Origin: Stentor coeruleus
Lineage: Eukaryota > Ciliophora > Heterotrichea > Heterotrichida > Stentoridae
Length of the DNA stretch: 55,420 nt
Direction: 5' to 3'
Assembly (NCBI GenBank): GCA_001970955.1
Contig: MPUH01000422.1
Span: forward strand, 1-55,420
Program-made: the position numbers and the translations under genes
The notes under the pieces: generated by a model
Database searches by the model: none
What the model was told of the DNA's origin: nothing
What the model saw: only the letters and a program-made list of their open reading frames with translations
In this document: piece by piece, positions 21,138-29,803 of the stretch
How the letters are laid out: each line of letters starts with the position of its first letter
Numbering within the stretch: the first letter of the stretch is position 1

Positions 21138-22142
21138 TTACTTTTTTCTAATAACTAAAGTTATAATCTCCATGTATACTTCAGACAGATCAGCAGCGAT
21201 AACTTTCTTTGTTTCTTCCTGAAATCTTTCAAAAATCATTTGCTTTTCTTCTTCTGTCTTATCATCTAAAATACTAAAAAGCTGTAGTTTTGATAGTACA
21301 GAAAAATAGTTATTTAGCTTATCCTGATATAAGCTTAAATCATGAGTTTCTAAATATTCCGTATAAAATGGGCAGATTCTTTTGTTTACTTCAAGATGCA
21401 CCACATCAATTTTATCATCGAATTCTTTTAAAACATTCCTCATTTCCTCGATTTTCATTCCATGAACATTCCATTCCATAGTTTTAATCTTTTCTTCAGA
21501 GATAAGCCCTTGATTTAATAATGCAATAAACGGCATGATGAATATTTTCCCCAATACCATATTAAGTTGTTCTCCACTACATGCTACAATAGTCGTCAAA
21601 GTTCCTCCAGGGACTAATTCTTCAATCCTGTGTTTTAATATAGTTTTCATATCTTCAAAGCCTTGTTTGATAAACCCACCATGTACTAAACTTGTATCTC
21701 CCTCTGGACGTACAGGTTTTTTTGACAGGTAATGGAAGGAAAAAGCTGAAAATCCAACGTGAATGCTGTTTGAAGGGAAGATTTGGTTGAAAAACGACCT
21801 GCCAACTGTTGAAAAGTAAGTATTTGGCAGGTTTAGATAAGAAAAATCACAAGAATTTAGCAAGTTATGAACTTCAGACCAGTTGTTGCTTGGAAGGTCA
21901 GTATGAGTTATCCATACAGTGCGATTTGAATATGATCTAAATCTCTTGAGGCATTCAGAAAAGTAGATGATGGAGTTTTTACCTTCAGAACACCCATAGT
22001 CTGAGATTTTTATAGGACCTTCAGTTAAGTTTAAGGTATCTTTTAAGCAGTTTTCGAATAAATCTAAGGATTTTAAGTTTATTTCTAGTTGCCAAGCACA
22101 TCCTGAGTTGTAACCATTTAAACTATGCTGCTCAAATGCCAT
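21138..22142 (-). CDS. SABATH-family SAM-dependent carboxyl methyltransferase
   Basis: A 334-aa protein matching the SABATH (Methyltransf_7) layout: an N-terminal substrate/SAM segment (GYNSGCAWQ), motif I as DYGCSEGKNSI (residues about 48-58), the HTDLPSNNWSEV segment that follows in this family, then GRSFFNQIFPSNSIHVGFSAFSFHYLS, which corresponds to the family's conserved GSFYxRLFPxxSxHxxxSxxxxHWLS stretch. Known members, mostly plant, methylate carboxyl groups of small acids such as salicylate, jasmonate or farnesoate, or nitrogen atoms in xanthines. The substrate here cannot be predicted. No signal peptide. Flanking genes give no hint of a pathway. Confidence 0.85.
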   Translation of the reverse strand: MAFEQHSLNGYNSGCAWQLEINLKSLDLFENCLKDTLNLTEGPIKISDYGCSEGKNSIIYFSECLKRFRSYSNRTVWITHTDLPSNNWSEVHNLLNSCDFSYLNLPNTYFSTVGRSFFNQIFPSNSIHVGFSAFSFHYLSKKPVRPEGDTSLVHGGFIKQGFEDMKTILKHRIEELVPGGTLTTIVACSGEQLNMVLGKIFIMPFIALLNQGLISEEKIKTMEWNVHGMKIEEMRNVLKEFDDKIDVVHLEVNKRICPFYTEYLETHDLSLYQDKLNNYFSVLSKLQLFSILDDKTEEEKQMIFERFQEETKKVIAADLSEVYMEIITLVIRKK

Positions 22143-24266
22143 TTATATGTGAGAAAAATTAATTGTTGAAGAAAACAAATATTTCTTTGCGTGTTTTAAT
22201 TGTAAAGGATTGCTAGATAATGGGTGCTAAATAATGTTATAGTTTGAATGCTTTAATTAAAATATGATAGGTATTGAATTTGGATATTGCTTAATGAAGA
22301 TGGGTATTTTCGGTTGAAGGTTAGAAAATTTTATTATTAAAGATATAAATTTATGCTTTTGCTTGATATTATGTAGTAATATATTGAAGACTAAGTCTTG
22401 ATACTTTCATAAAAAGTTATCGTGCTTGAGTCTGAATTATTTAAGATTTTGAATTTTTTGTAGTTGAGATGTCATTAGCTACAGTTGTATAAATTAATTC
22501 TGTAGTATTAATTATTCCTGTAGTATCTATTTTCAATTGGAGCTATATTTGTCTTTTTGTATTAGTTGTTATAATTATATCTAAGAGTGTCTTTATCCTT
22601 AATTTATGCTTTAAGCTTAAGTTGCATCTGTAGTTTCAGTTTAGTGAGTTGCTCCAGTTAACTATTCTGCAAGTGCTTATTTCAATAGTATTCTTTTAAG
22701 TCCTCGAGACATCAGTTCCAGTATTGTGATCATACTTTGAATCATCTGCATTATGATTATTTTTATCATGCTCAGCACTTTTAATATATTTATTTTAATA
22801 TAGCATAATCTTTATCTCAATCATGTTTATGATCGACTTTTTTTAACATCATATCGTTATCAACTTTACGCCAAATTCATTTTTATTTCTATTATATCAG
22901 TTTAGTGGCTTTCATTGCTATATCAATTCAATTAAATTAAATCTTTATTTTATATTATAATTCTTAGTAAGTCACCTCTGTAGTTTTAATTACAGTAGTT
23001 GTTCCTGTAGATTTTATTTCAGCATCTCCCCCAAATAACTAAAAATAATATAGCAATTCATTAATTATTTGTCAATATATTCTATACTCTTTATGCTCTT
23101 TATATAAAATATTTCTAATAAAATATTTTTATGTGAATTGATAAGTCAATTTTAAAAGTATTTTGATTGATAAAATAATTCTCTACATTTTGAAATGCTT
23201 TTAGTAGTATCATTAACTTTTGGCTGAATTTACTATGACAGAATTAAGAACTTGGCTTTTTTTGAGGAATAAGCTTATGGTGAGGGGCTTTATTACAGAT
23301 TCTTAAATAATTTTTGAAGAGTTGTGTGAAAAAATCATAATCATTGTGTTATCGAATCACGAAAAAAAAATATTGCATTTAATTAAAATGGAAAATGTCT
23401 AATGGAAGAGATTATATACTGTGATCAAAAATTTTGGAATTTTGGTTTTTGTTAAAAATTGTGTGTATTTTAAGGTTTTGAATTTTTTTTTGGTTTAGTC
23501 AAGTCAAATTTTATAGGTTTATGATTGAAAAGTGCTCAAATTTGAAAACTCTAAATTATCATATGACTGCATCATAATAGAATTTTTTAAAAGCCTCTTT
23601 CTGTCATAAATTTTAGTTATTTTGATATGAAATAATTATAAAAACTAAATTAAAATTCTTAGTCTGTCTGTATATAAAAACAATCACACTCAGGTCTAAT
23701 TAATATAAAACCTAACTTATAATCTTATAAAAAATCTTTCAAACATTTTTCCATCATAATTAAAATATATTATTATTCATATAGTAATTTATAATACAAA
23801 GGACCATAAATCTATATAAACTTCTCTCTTACTTTATATAAGTCTATATTAAAAAAAATCTTATTATATTTTTCTTATCTAAAACTATTAGTATTCTTAC
23901 AATAATTCCTAATATGCAAATCAAGTTTAAATTTTAATTCTTATTTCTAAAACAAACTCCTTAACCAATTTCTCTAAAACATTTCCCAATACGCATTTAA
24001 TATCTAATTCTATCTCAATATCGTCCTTATAAATCCAAGTTTTATTATATTCACTTGTAAATATAAAAAATTTAGAAACTATGTCTTCAAAAACCCTAAA
24101 CTAGACTCAAAAACTAAATCAAAAAACTTTCTATTGTGTTTTTCTCCCAATTATCCAAAAAAAATATAATGAAACTACTTTGAATACCACAAATTGCTAG
24201 ATTACTGGCTGACTTCTATAAAAACCACAGATTTTACTAAAAAAACCAATTTAAAAATCTCTATAA
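22143..24266. other. 2.1-kb gene-poor region with a decayed Thr-rich gene
   Basis: It begins with the 5' flank of the methyltransferase gene. A minus-strand relic (22440-23030) is described separately. Positions 23640-24266 are C-rich and G-poor on the plus strand, as expected for the 3' flank of the minus-strand gene at 24267. Nothing else was recognised. Confidence 0.5.
22440..23030 (-). pseudogene. Decayed copy of a Thr/Glu- and Asp-rich mucin-like gene
   Basis: Minus-strand translations switch frame several times but keep short matches to the composition of the mucin-like gene at 46016-48472: STGTTTVIKTTEVT at one end, an Asp/Lys/His-rich middle (AEHDKNNHNADDSKYDHN), and TGATH-TETTDAT plus TTGIINTTE at the other. 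Order (Thr/Glu, then charged, then Thr/Glu) also matches. It has many stops and frameshifts and no full reading frame. Confidence 0.4.
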
Positions 24267-25079
24267 TTAACTATTATAATAATAACCATTCTCCATATAC
24301 TTTTCTATAACGCTCACATCGACAATATCCTTGTTGTCTTGAGGTTGGCTTGTGTCTATATTCTCAATCCATTCATTTTCACATATAATATCGCTTGAGT
24401 TTATATCATAAATTATATTGAGTTCATCTATCATGAGCACTTGGTAAAACTCTTTTAGACCCAGCCAATGAGAAATGCATTTTTCGCTATGATTTTCATT
24501 TAAACAGCAGAAGTAATTAAGACTTGAGACTAATAAACTTGAATTTTCTTCTGCGAATATATAATCAATAAAATAAGAAAAACTTTCTCTCATTCTATAA
24601 TCAGCAAAATAATCCCTAACATAAGTATCATTAAAGCTTTTTGCCGCTTTATTTTTAGACCCCTTCCTTCTGGCCTTCCCATCAGTCATAGGTCCAGACT
24701 CAGTAGGACAAATTGCACTCATGATCTCCCAGTTATTCTTAGTAAAATCTTTAAACCTTTCAAATGCCTTAGCCTGCTTATCAGTAAAAAGCGCCATCTC
24801 CCTTTTCATTCTTCTTAATGATTTCTTATTAGACATGATCATTCTTATGTTCTTTTTGTGTAATCTGATAATATTTGCCCTTACGTATTCTTTTTTAAGA
24901 GGTTTTTTTGACCTGTAAAAGAATGGAGCTAGTTTTTCTTTGATTGTTTTAAAATAGTCAATTTTCGAAAAGAGATTTTTATCAAATTCCTGACTTGGAT
25001 ACACAGAAAAACACTGTCCTGGTTCTGATTCGTCAAGGAGACACTTAGTTTCCTGGTCCATTTTAATAATACCAGCCAT
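24267..25079 (-). CDS. Uncharacterised protein, 270 aa
   Basis: No family recognised. The first half is basic (KKPLKKEYVRANIIRLHKKN, NKKSLRRMKREMALF) and predicted helical; the second half is acidic and contains a cysteine pair (FCCLNENHSEKC). Composition is balanced and the length is far above chance, so the gene is real. The start at 25079 (MAGIIKMDQET) is the first ATG; Met7 at 25061 is an alternative. No signal peptide or membrane helix. Possibly a ciliate-restricted protein. Confidence 0.75.
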   Translation of the reverse strand: MAGIIKMDQETKCLLDESEPGQCFSVYPSQEFDKNLFSKIDYFKTIKEKLAPFFYRSKKPLKKEYVRANIIRLHKKNIRMIMSNKKSLRRMKREMALFTDKQAKAFERFKDFTKNNWEIMSAICPTESGPMTDGKARRKGSKNKAAKSFNDTYVRDYFADYRMRESFSYFIDYIFAEENSSLLVSSLNYFCCLNENHSEKCISHWLGLKEFYQVLMIDELNIIYDINSSDIICENEWIENIDTSQPQDNKDIVDVSVIEKYMENGYYYNS

Positions 25080-25083
25080 TAAA

Positions 25084-25305
25084 ATGCCCTGGTCAGGGTA
25101 GCTTAATCATAATTTTATATGTTTAAAGACCATAACTCATCTTAAAGACCATGGTTTTGCGGGGATTTTAAAGTTTTTCGATATGGAGTTGAAGAAAATA
25201 TAATATTTTGATGGCGTCGAACTAAGAAATATAAGATTTATCGAAAGGGACTATAAGAACTTTGAAGTTAAGGCTACTAAAACGTTTATTGGTAGGTGCT
25301 TGTAA
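25084..25305 (+). pseudogene. Coding-like relic, 74 codons with two internal stops
   Basis: ATG 25084 opens a frame with TAG 25099 and TAA 25201 before TAA 25303-25305. The intervening sequence is protein-like (CLKTITHLKDHGFAGILKFF and YFDGVELRNIRFIERDYKNF). It starts five bases upstream of the divergent 24267-25079 gene, so the two could never both have had normal promoters. Family not recognised. Confidence 0.35.
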
Positions 25306-26011
25306 TGTGTAGATGGTTGACAAAGGGTGTATTCCCTATGGATGAGAGAATAGTTCCATCTATATTATTATTCTTATACCATAAAGAAAAAGGGGATGTT
25401 TTAAGTTTTTAAGGGAAAATTGATTAGTAATTAGGTAGAAGAGGGGGGTTAGGTGAGAATAGTTGGATTTTTAAATGGATAGAAGATACTTTAAGCGTTA
25501 AAGTAGTGAGTTATTAGAGTAGACTTTGCCTCGAAAATCAATACAAAAGCATATAATTTTGGTAATTATCCTTACTAGAAAGAAGCTTTTGTTTTGATCA
25601 AGCCTGACTAGTTATTCTGTTCTCTATTAATTGTCTTTTAGTATAGTTTCTTAGATTTTTTCCAATAAAAAGTTTCCAGTCAATTATAACTGCTCTAAGA
25701 CTGAAAAGTCTGCACATTACCAGAATAACTTTATGATATTTTGAAAAATGAATCCATTTGCTTAGAGCTTAAAAGAAATTCAGGATTATTTTAAGTCGTT
25801 CTCATAAAAAACCATCAGATAAATTAAATGAAGCTTGCCATATTAGTAAGCTAAAAGAAGAAGTATGTTATATTAAATTCTTTTTATTATATACATATAG
25901 TATTGAGAACCCTAACTTATATTTTCTAAGGCAAAGCCACCTAAATTCTCTTTATAAAAAAAGTTTAAAATTTTTGTATGATTCAAATTCAAATTTAAAG
26001 TAGAGAGATAG
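25306..26011. other. Intergenic region, no feature seen
   Basis: G-rich on the plus strand to about 25500, including GGGGGG near 25445, then mixed AT-rich DNA. No intact ORF or RNA signature was recognised. Confidence 0.45.
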
Positions 26012-26264
26012 CTAGGTTGGTGGAGTTATAACCTCTTCTGGTCCAGGTTTGAGAGTCCTGCGACCTCTTTCTTTCAGCTGATTCGGGATGGTGTACGACT
26101 CATCATCTTTAATAATTTGCTCGTTGACTTTACCCAGTAGTTCTTTAGAGTTTCTTTTTTTGAGAGTGAGTATAACTGAGGCAAGTCTTGCGTTTATTTT
26201 GTTTTTCCTTGTGAAGCCTAGTTTTTTAGGGCATATCTTGAAGTTCTTTATATGATAATGTCAT
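26012..26264 (-). CDS. Small gene, 83 aa if a +1 shift or one-base error is allowed
   Basis: From ATG 26264 the frame reads MTLSYKELQDMP and meets TAA. Skipping one base at CCC-TAA (26231-26226) continues without any stop for 71 codons to TAG 26012-26014. The product is basic, with KKLGFTRKNKINARLASVIL, ELLGKVNEQIIKDDESYTIP and a Pro-rich tail ending GPEEVITPPT. The codons include GCC, CCG, CGC and ACC, which are rare in the surrounding noncoding DNA, so the stretch is clearly coding or recently was. The family is not recognised. A sequencing error in the CCC run, a true frameshift or a recent pseudogene are all possible. Confidence 0.55.
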
Positions 26265-26510
26265 TATAAGAAGTTTTTATAGTAACTTTTACAAATAATT
26301 AGGTATAAGCTTAATTAAACTCTATCAATTGCATAAATTAAAATTAACCTGACTGAAAGTAGTAAATATTGCATTCCCACCTAAGAGTGTTAATCAATAT
26401 TTCAATTGCTTGTTTATTTTCATAATAACAAAAACACATATATTTAAACCCTAAACACTTCAATATCATTGATATCTATCATTTTATATTAAAATCGCGG
26501 GCTTATTTAA

Positions 26511-27302
26511 ATGGAACTTGAATACATTGTATATTTCCCAGATCATTTCAACAACGAAGAACTTTTCGCCAACTTAGCTGAACTGAAAATCTGCTATCAA
26601 TTTTACAATTCTTCAATTCATCACCCACAGGCAATCCTACTTCACCGTACGCGGTATTCAAAAAAAATCATATCTCAAGATCATGCACAGAATTTCTCTA
26701 AAGTAGCACTTATATACTACCCAAGCATTCCCAGCACTGAAGACCTTCAACAAACTTTATCTACTTTATCAGTCTATGCAATAAATAATATAAAAACTCT
26801 TATAATCCTTGAAGGTATCGATGATCATCTAGAGTCATTATCTCTAACTGAAAAAACAAACTCAGTCCGTGACACAATTGAAGAGTGGCTATGTCAGATT
26901 TTCCTCAAAGGTGTTGATTGTATAAAAACTGACTCTACAAAACACACTGTTAACATCATTCATAGAATTTTAACTATCCTTACACATAGTCCTTATAATA
27001 TTTTACCAAGCATATTCAAAATCCCAAGCAAAAAACTCCAAACAACATCAGAAATCCCAGAAGGTTCTAAATTATGGGCGGAACAACTTATAAACATTCC
27101 AGGGGTTTCTGAACAAAAGGTAGGCAAAATTATAGAGAAATTTCCCAATTTGACATCGTTAATGGAGTTTTATCACTGCACAGAAAAGAGTTCTAAGGAG
27201 AAAATAGACACAATTGCCTTGATGTTTGAGAGAAAACAGAAAAAATTATCAAGTAAGGTATACAAAGTTTATAGTAGTGATAATCCTAATGATATTGTAT
27301 AA
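26511..27302 (+). CDS. ERCC4/XPF-like protein with C-terminal helix-hairpin-helix, probably inactive nuclease
   Basis: A 263-aa protein. Residues about 185-230 (WAEQLINIPGVSEQKVGKII then EKFPNLTSLMEFY) form a clear HhH DNA-binding motif. The first 170 residues alternate strands and helices as in an ERCC4-type nuclease fold (KTLIILEGIDDH; VDCIKTDSTKHTVNIIHRIL), but no GDxnERKxxxD catalytic motif is present. The layout matches the inactive partners of XPF/MUS81 nucleases such as FAAP24, EME1 or ERCC1, acting in crosslink or replication-fork repair. The HhH is well supported, the nuclease-fold assignment less so. It ends in a TAA that overlaps the ATG of the next gene. Confidence 0.65.
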   Translation: MELEYIVYFPDHFNNEELFANLAELKICYQFYNSSIHHPQAILLHRTRYSKKIISQDHAQNFSKVALIYYPSIPSTEDLQQTLSTLSVYAINNIKTLIILEGIDDHLESLSLTEKTNSVRDTIEEWLCQIFLKGVDCIKTDSTKHTVNIIHRILTILTHSPYNILPSIFKIPSKKLQTTSEIPEGSKLWAEQLINIPGVSEQKVGKIIEKFPNLTSLMEFYHCTEKSSKEKIDTIALMFERKQKKLSSKVYKVYSSDNPNDIV

Positions 27303-28156
27303 TGTTTTTGATGATAATAGTTGGGGTTATTGCGACGAATTATAATATCCCAGAGTATTATGGGTCTTATTATAAAGACTTTAACCCAAATGGGAATTTG
27401 AGTATTGGGTTTTATTGGAGTTCTTGTTTCCATATAAGCTCAGTTATGGATTTGTGGATTAGTAATCCTGTCGATCATACTGTTGTTTTTATACAAGCTA
27501 GTACTTATCAGTTACCTAAAGCTACATTAGTTAGGATAGCTGGTCAGAAGGGTATAGGGAATTTTAGAGATGGGGATTTATCTACAGCTCTTTTAAACTC
27601 CCCAATGTCGGTTTCTTACTATGAAAACAAAGTTTATGTAGCGGATACTCTGAATCATTGTATCCGGGTTATTGACATAGAAGTTAAAAGCATAAAGCAA
27701 TTCTCAGGTCGGTGTACTGAAAGCGGCTTCAAAGATGGTCCTCCTCAATACAACCGACTTTACAAGCCTGATCTGGTTGGCGCTGCAAATGGGACTTTAT
27801 TTATAAATGACAGTGGAAATAATTATATAAGAATTGTGGATATCGCTACTGGGTATATGAAAACTCTATGGGGAGGTGCATGTAGGGACGCAAATAATAT
27901 TGCCAGCAGCTATAGCGAGCCAGAATATGATGTGAAAAATTCTGTGTTTTATAATGATAATGGTAGTATTCATACAATGGTCTGTGATTTGAGCCTGATA
28001 AAAACCACTGGAAAGCCCGAAGAACATATTTTTGATATCAATGATTATAAAGATCCATGTTTCATGCACATAACTCTATGTGAAAATCGAACCCACCCAT
28101 TTGTCATTAGAGCTTTCCAAGCATCCCAAGTGTCTGAAGCTACTACAACCGTATAG
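27302..28156 (+). CDS. Secreted NHL-repeat protein
   Basis: A 284-aa protein with a short hydrophobic signal peptide (MFLMIIVGVIA) and NHL-type beta-propeller repeats: GIGNFRDGDLSTALLNSPMS followed by YYENKVYVADTLNHCIRVID, and a second with NGTLFINDSGNNYIRIVD. NHL propellers bind proteins, sugars or RNA; with a signal peptide this one should act outside the cell or in the secretory pathway. Its ATG shares one base with the stop of the preceding gene (TAATG at 27300-27304). An internal ATG at 27311 (MIIVG) would keep the signal peptide. Only a partial propeller is visible, and the protein may lack a full set of blades. Confidence 0.8.
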   Translation: MFLMIIVGVIATNYNIPEYYGSYYKDFNPNGNLSIGFYWSSCFHISSVMDLWISNPVDHTVVFIQASTYQLPKATLVRIAGQKGIGNFRDGDLSTALLNSPMSVSYYENKVYVADTLNHCIRVIDIEVKSIKQFSGRCTESGFKDGPPQYNRLYKPDLVGAANGTLFINDSGNNYIRIVDIATGYMKTLWGGACRDANNIASSYSEPEYDVKNSVFYNDNGSIHTMVCDLSLIKTTGKPEEHIFDINDYKDPCFMHITLCENRTHPFVIRAFQASQVSEATTTV

Positions 28157-28232
28157 ATTTATTCTAACATATAAAAGCATATATCAATCCTAGCATTTTT
28201 TATCTTATGTTTATCAAACAAAAACTTACAAT

Positions 28233-28340
28233 TTAAACAAAAATCTTATCCTTTTCTAGCATAGAACTTATCAAATTAATTTCTCCATCTGATTTCTTAT
28301 CAGCCTCGCTAATAAATTCTTCTAATATTTCCTCTCGATA
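28233..28340 (-). pseudogene. EF-hand gene fragment
   Basis: A 35-codon minus-strand stretch reads EEILEEFISEADKKSDGEIN and ends at TAA 28233-28235. It aligns by eye with the fourth EF-hand of the CDPK at 48671-50149 (VEFMKEADRNSDGEIDFDEF). Loop position 12 is Ser instead of Glu. A TAG lies just upstream and no remaining gene can be traced. Probably a remnant of a CDPK or calmodulin-like gene. Confidence 0.5.
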
Positions 28341-28730
28341 CTATTACTAAATTGAAAGTTACAGCAGAGGTAGATTTAGAGGATTATTCAAAGTTTTATT
28401 CATAGAATTTTCTTGTTTAGTTATAATTAGCTACTTCTAGGACTATATAGAAGTGAAGTATTTAATTTTAGCTATTTCAGTTTTAGAGTAGTAAATGATG
28501 TCCGCATCAAAATTTATGAGTTTTATTTTAAAAAAATCTTCTCTTAGTCTTTAAGAAATTTTTGGTTCAGTATTGTAATTTGTTTGTATATTGTTAGGAA
28601 TATTAAGTAGTTATATTTTTTTTAAGAGTTATTAGGATAATATTTCTGTGGGAATGCGCTTATCATTTAGGATAGCAACTAATGAAAATAATTGTTTTAT
28701 TATTAAGGCAACAATGTCTCGCCTAGGTAT

Positions 28731-28915
28731 TTTCTTTTAACCTCTTTATATCACACTTTACAAGTCTTATCATTCTTCTTACTCCTGAACCTGGTGTTTT
28801 ATCAACTTTATAANGGAAATTTATTAAAAATATTTCTTTTAACCTCTTTATATCACACTTTACAAGTCTTATCATTCTTCTTACTCCTGAACCTGGTGTT
28901 TTATCAACTTTATAA
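28731..28915. repeat. 83-bp direct repeat around an N: unmerged assembly join
   Basis: Positions 28731-28813 and 28833-28915 are identical; between them lie N (28814) and 18 further bases. The structure parallels the other two N sites, so one copy is probably artefactual. Confidence 0.85.
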
Positions 28916-29323
28916 ATATGAGCAAAAATTTCTTTTTTAAATAAAATATTTGTGGAACTCGGTAATAGCTTAGAATTTTAGAATTATTTGATGAGATAAT
29001 ACTAATTCGCTTGACTTTTGTTATGTTATGACCCATTTTTATTAGAAGCACTAATAGAATTTTAAAAGAGTAATTATGGGTATTTATATAAAGATTCCAA
29101 ATTTGAGGGTTTGGCAAAGTTGATATGAGTTTTTATGATTTTAGATGCTAGGCTTTTAAGATGATTAAGATAGGTGAGATGATTTTGGCTAAAGGGTATT
29201 ATAGTTAGACTTTACAACTTCTATTAAAAATTCTAATGAACTACACCCTAAGTCATAAGATTTCTATATGCATAATGCAAATAATCATTAATTATACTTA
29301 ATTCTATAAGCGCATCCATCAAC

Positions 29324-29803
29324 CTACATATCATTCATGAAAACAGGAGATTTACTCAAATCATGTGTATCAATACTGCTTCTAGCACTAGGTCTCAAAC
29401 TACGTTTCCTAGAATAAGACCTATAGATGATATTAGGCAAAGGTGAATTATATATAGAATTCAGTTTACCAATATCTGAAATATTCCTCTCATGTGAAAG
29501 TTTTACATACGATTTGTTATTCTTGTATAGCAAACTCAAATGCTTTTTTCCTCTTATAATACTTTCTAGTTTAGTCCTATCTATAGGTGAAGGGGATTTA
29601 AGTATTAGTGCAGGTTTGATACTAATAGACTTTTTCTTATATTTTTTCACTGAATAAATTTTGTTATATTTGAAGTTTTGCTTTTGTTCACATATTGGCA
29701 TAAAATTAAGTACATGCTTTATGGAGATTTTGTAGTCTTTGGCATCTGGGAAATAATCTGATGTACTAACTTTTGCGTTGTGCTGGGAAAGCGATATTGA
29801 CAT
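29324..29803 (-). CDS. Member A of a new basic protein family (paralogue of 50865-51326)
   Basis: A 159-aa basic protein of unknown function. It shares with the 153-aa protein at 50865-51326 the initial MSI, the FMPICE/FLPACD motif, YSVKKYK(K)KS, NKSYVKLSHERNISDIGKL, YNSPLP and IIYRSYSRK. Similar length, same order of motifs and the same strand show clear paralogy. There is no signal peptide or membrane segment, and the conserved parts are short motifs in a disordered-looking chain. Conservation of SYVKLSHxRNxSDIGK suggests a docking or phosphorylation site; function not known. Confidence 0.8.
   Translation of the reverse strand: MSISLSQHNAKVSTSDYFPDAKDYKISIKHVLNFMPICEQKQNFKYNKIYSVKKYKKKSISIKPALILKSPSPIDRTKLESIIRGKKHLSLLYKNNKSYVKLSHERNISDIGKLNSIYNSPLPNIIYRSYSRKRSLRPSARSSIDTHDLSKSPVFMNDM

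Larger units (their letters stand above)
28157..29323. other. Intergenic region with EF-hand relic and assembly scar
   Basis: Contains a minus-strand EF-hand fragment (28233-28340) and an 83-bp duplication around an N (28731-28915), both listed. An open frame at 28881-29117 spans part of the duplicated DNA, is composition-driven and not called. Positions 29230-29323 are C-leaning, as expected for a minus-strand 3' flank. Confidence 0.45.

Noticed and set aside
25995..26085. tRNA-like sequence (stem-like AGAGAGA/TCTTTCT and a GGTTTGAGAGTCC box)
   Set aside because: The T-arm loop is too long, the anticodon arm is weak and the same bases encode the 3' half of the small minus-strand gene at 26012-26264.
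28881..29117. 78-codon minus-strand frame
   Set aside because: Partly built on the N-associated duplicated DNA and composition-driven.
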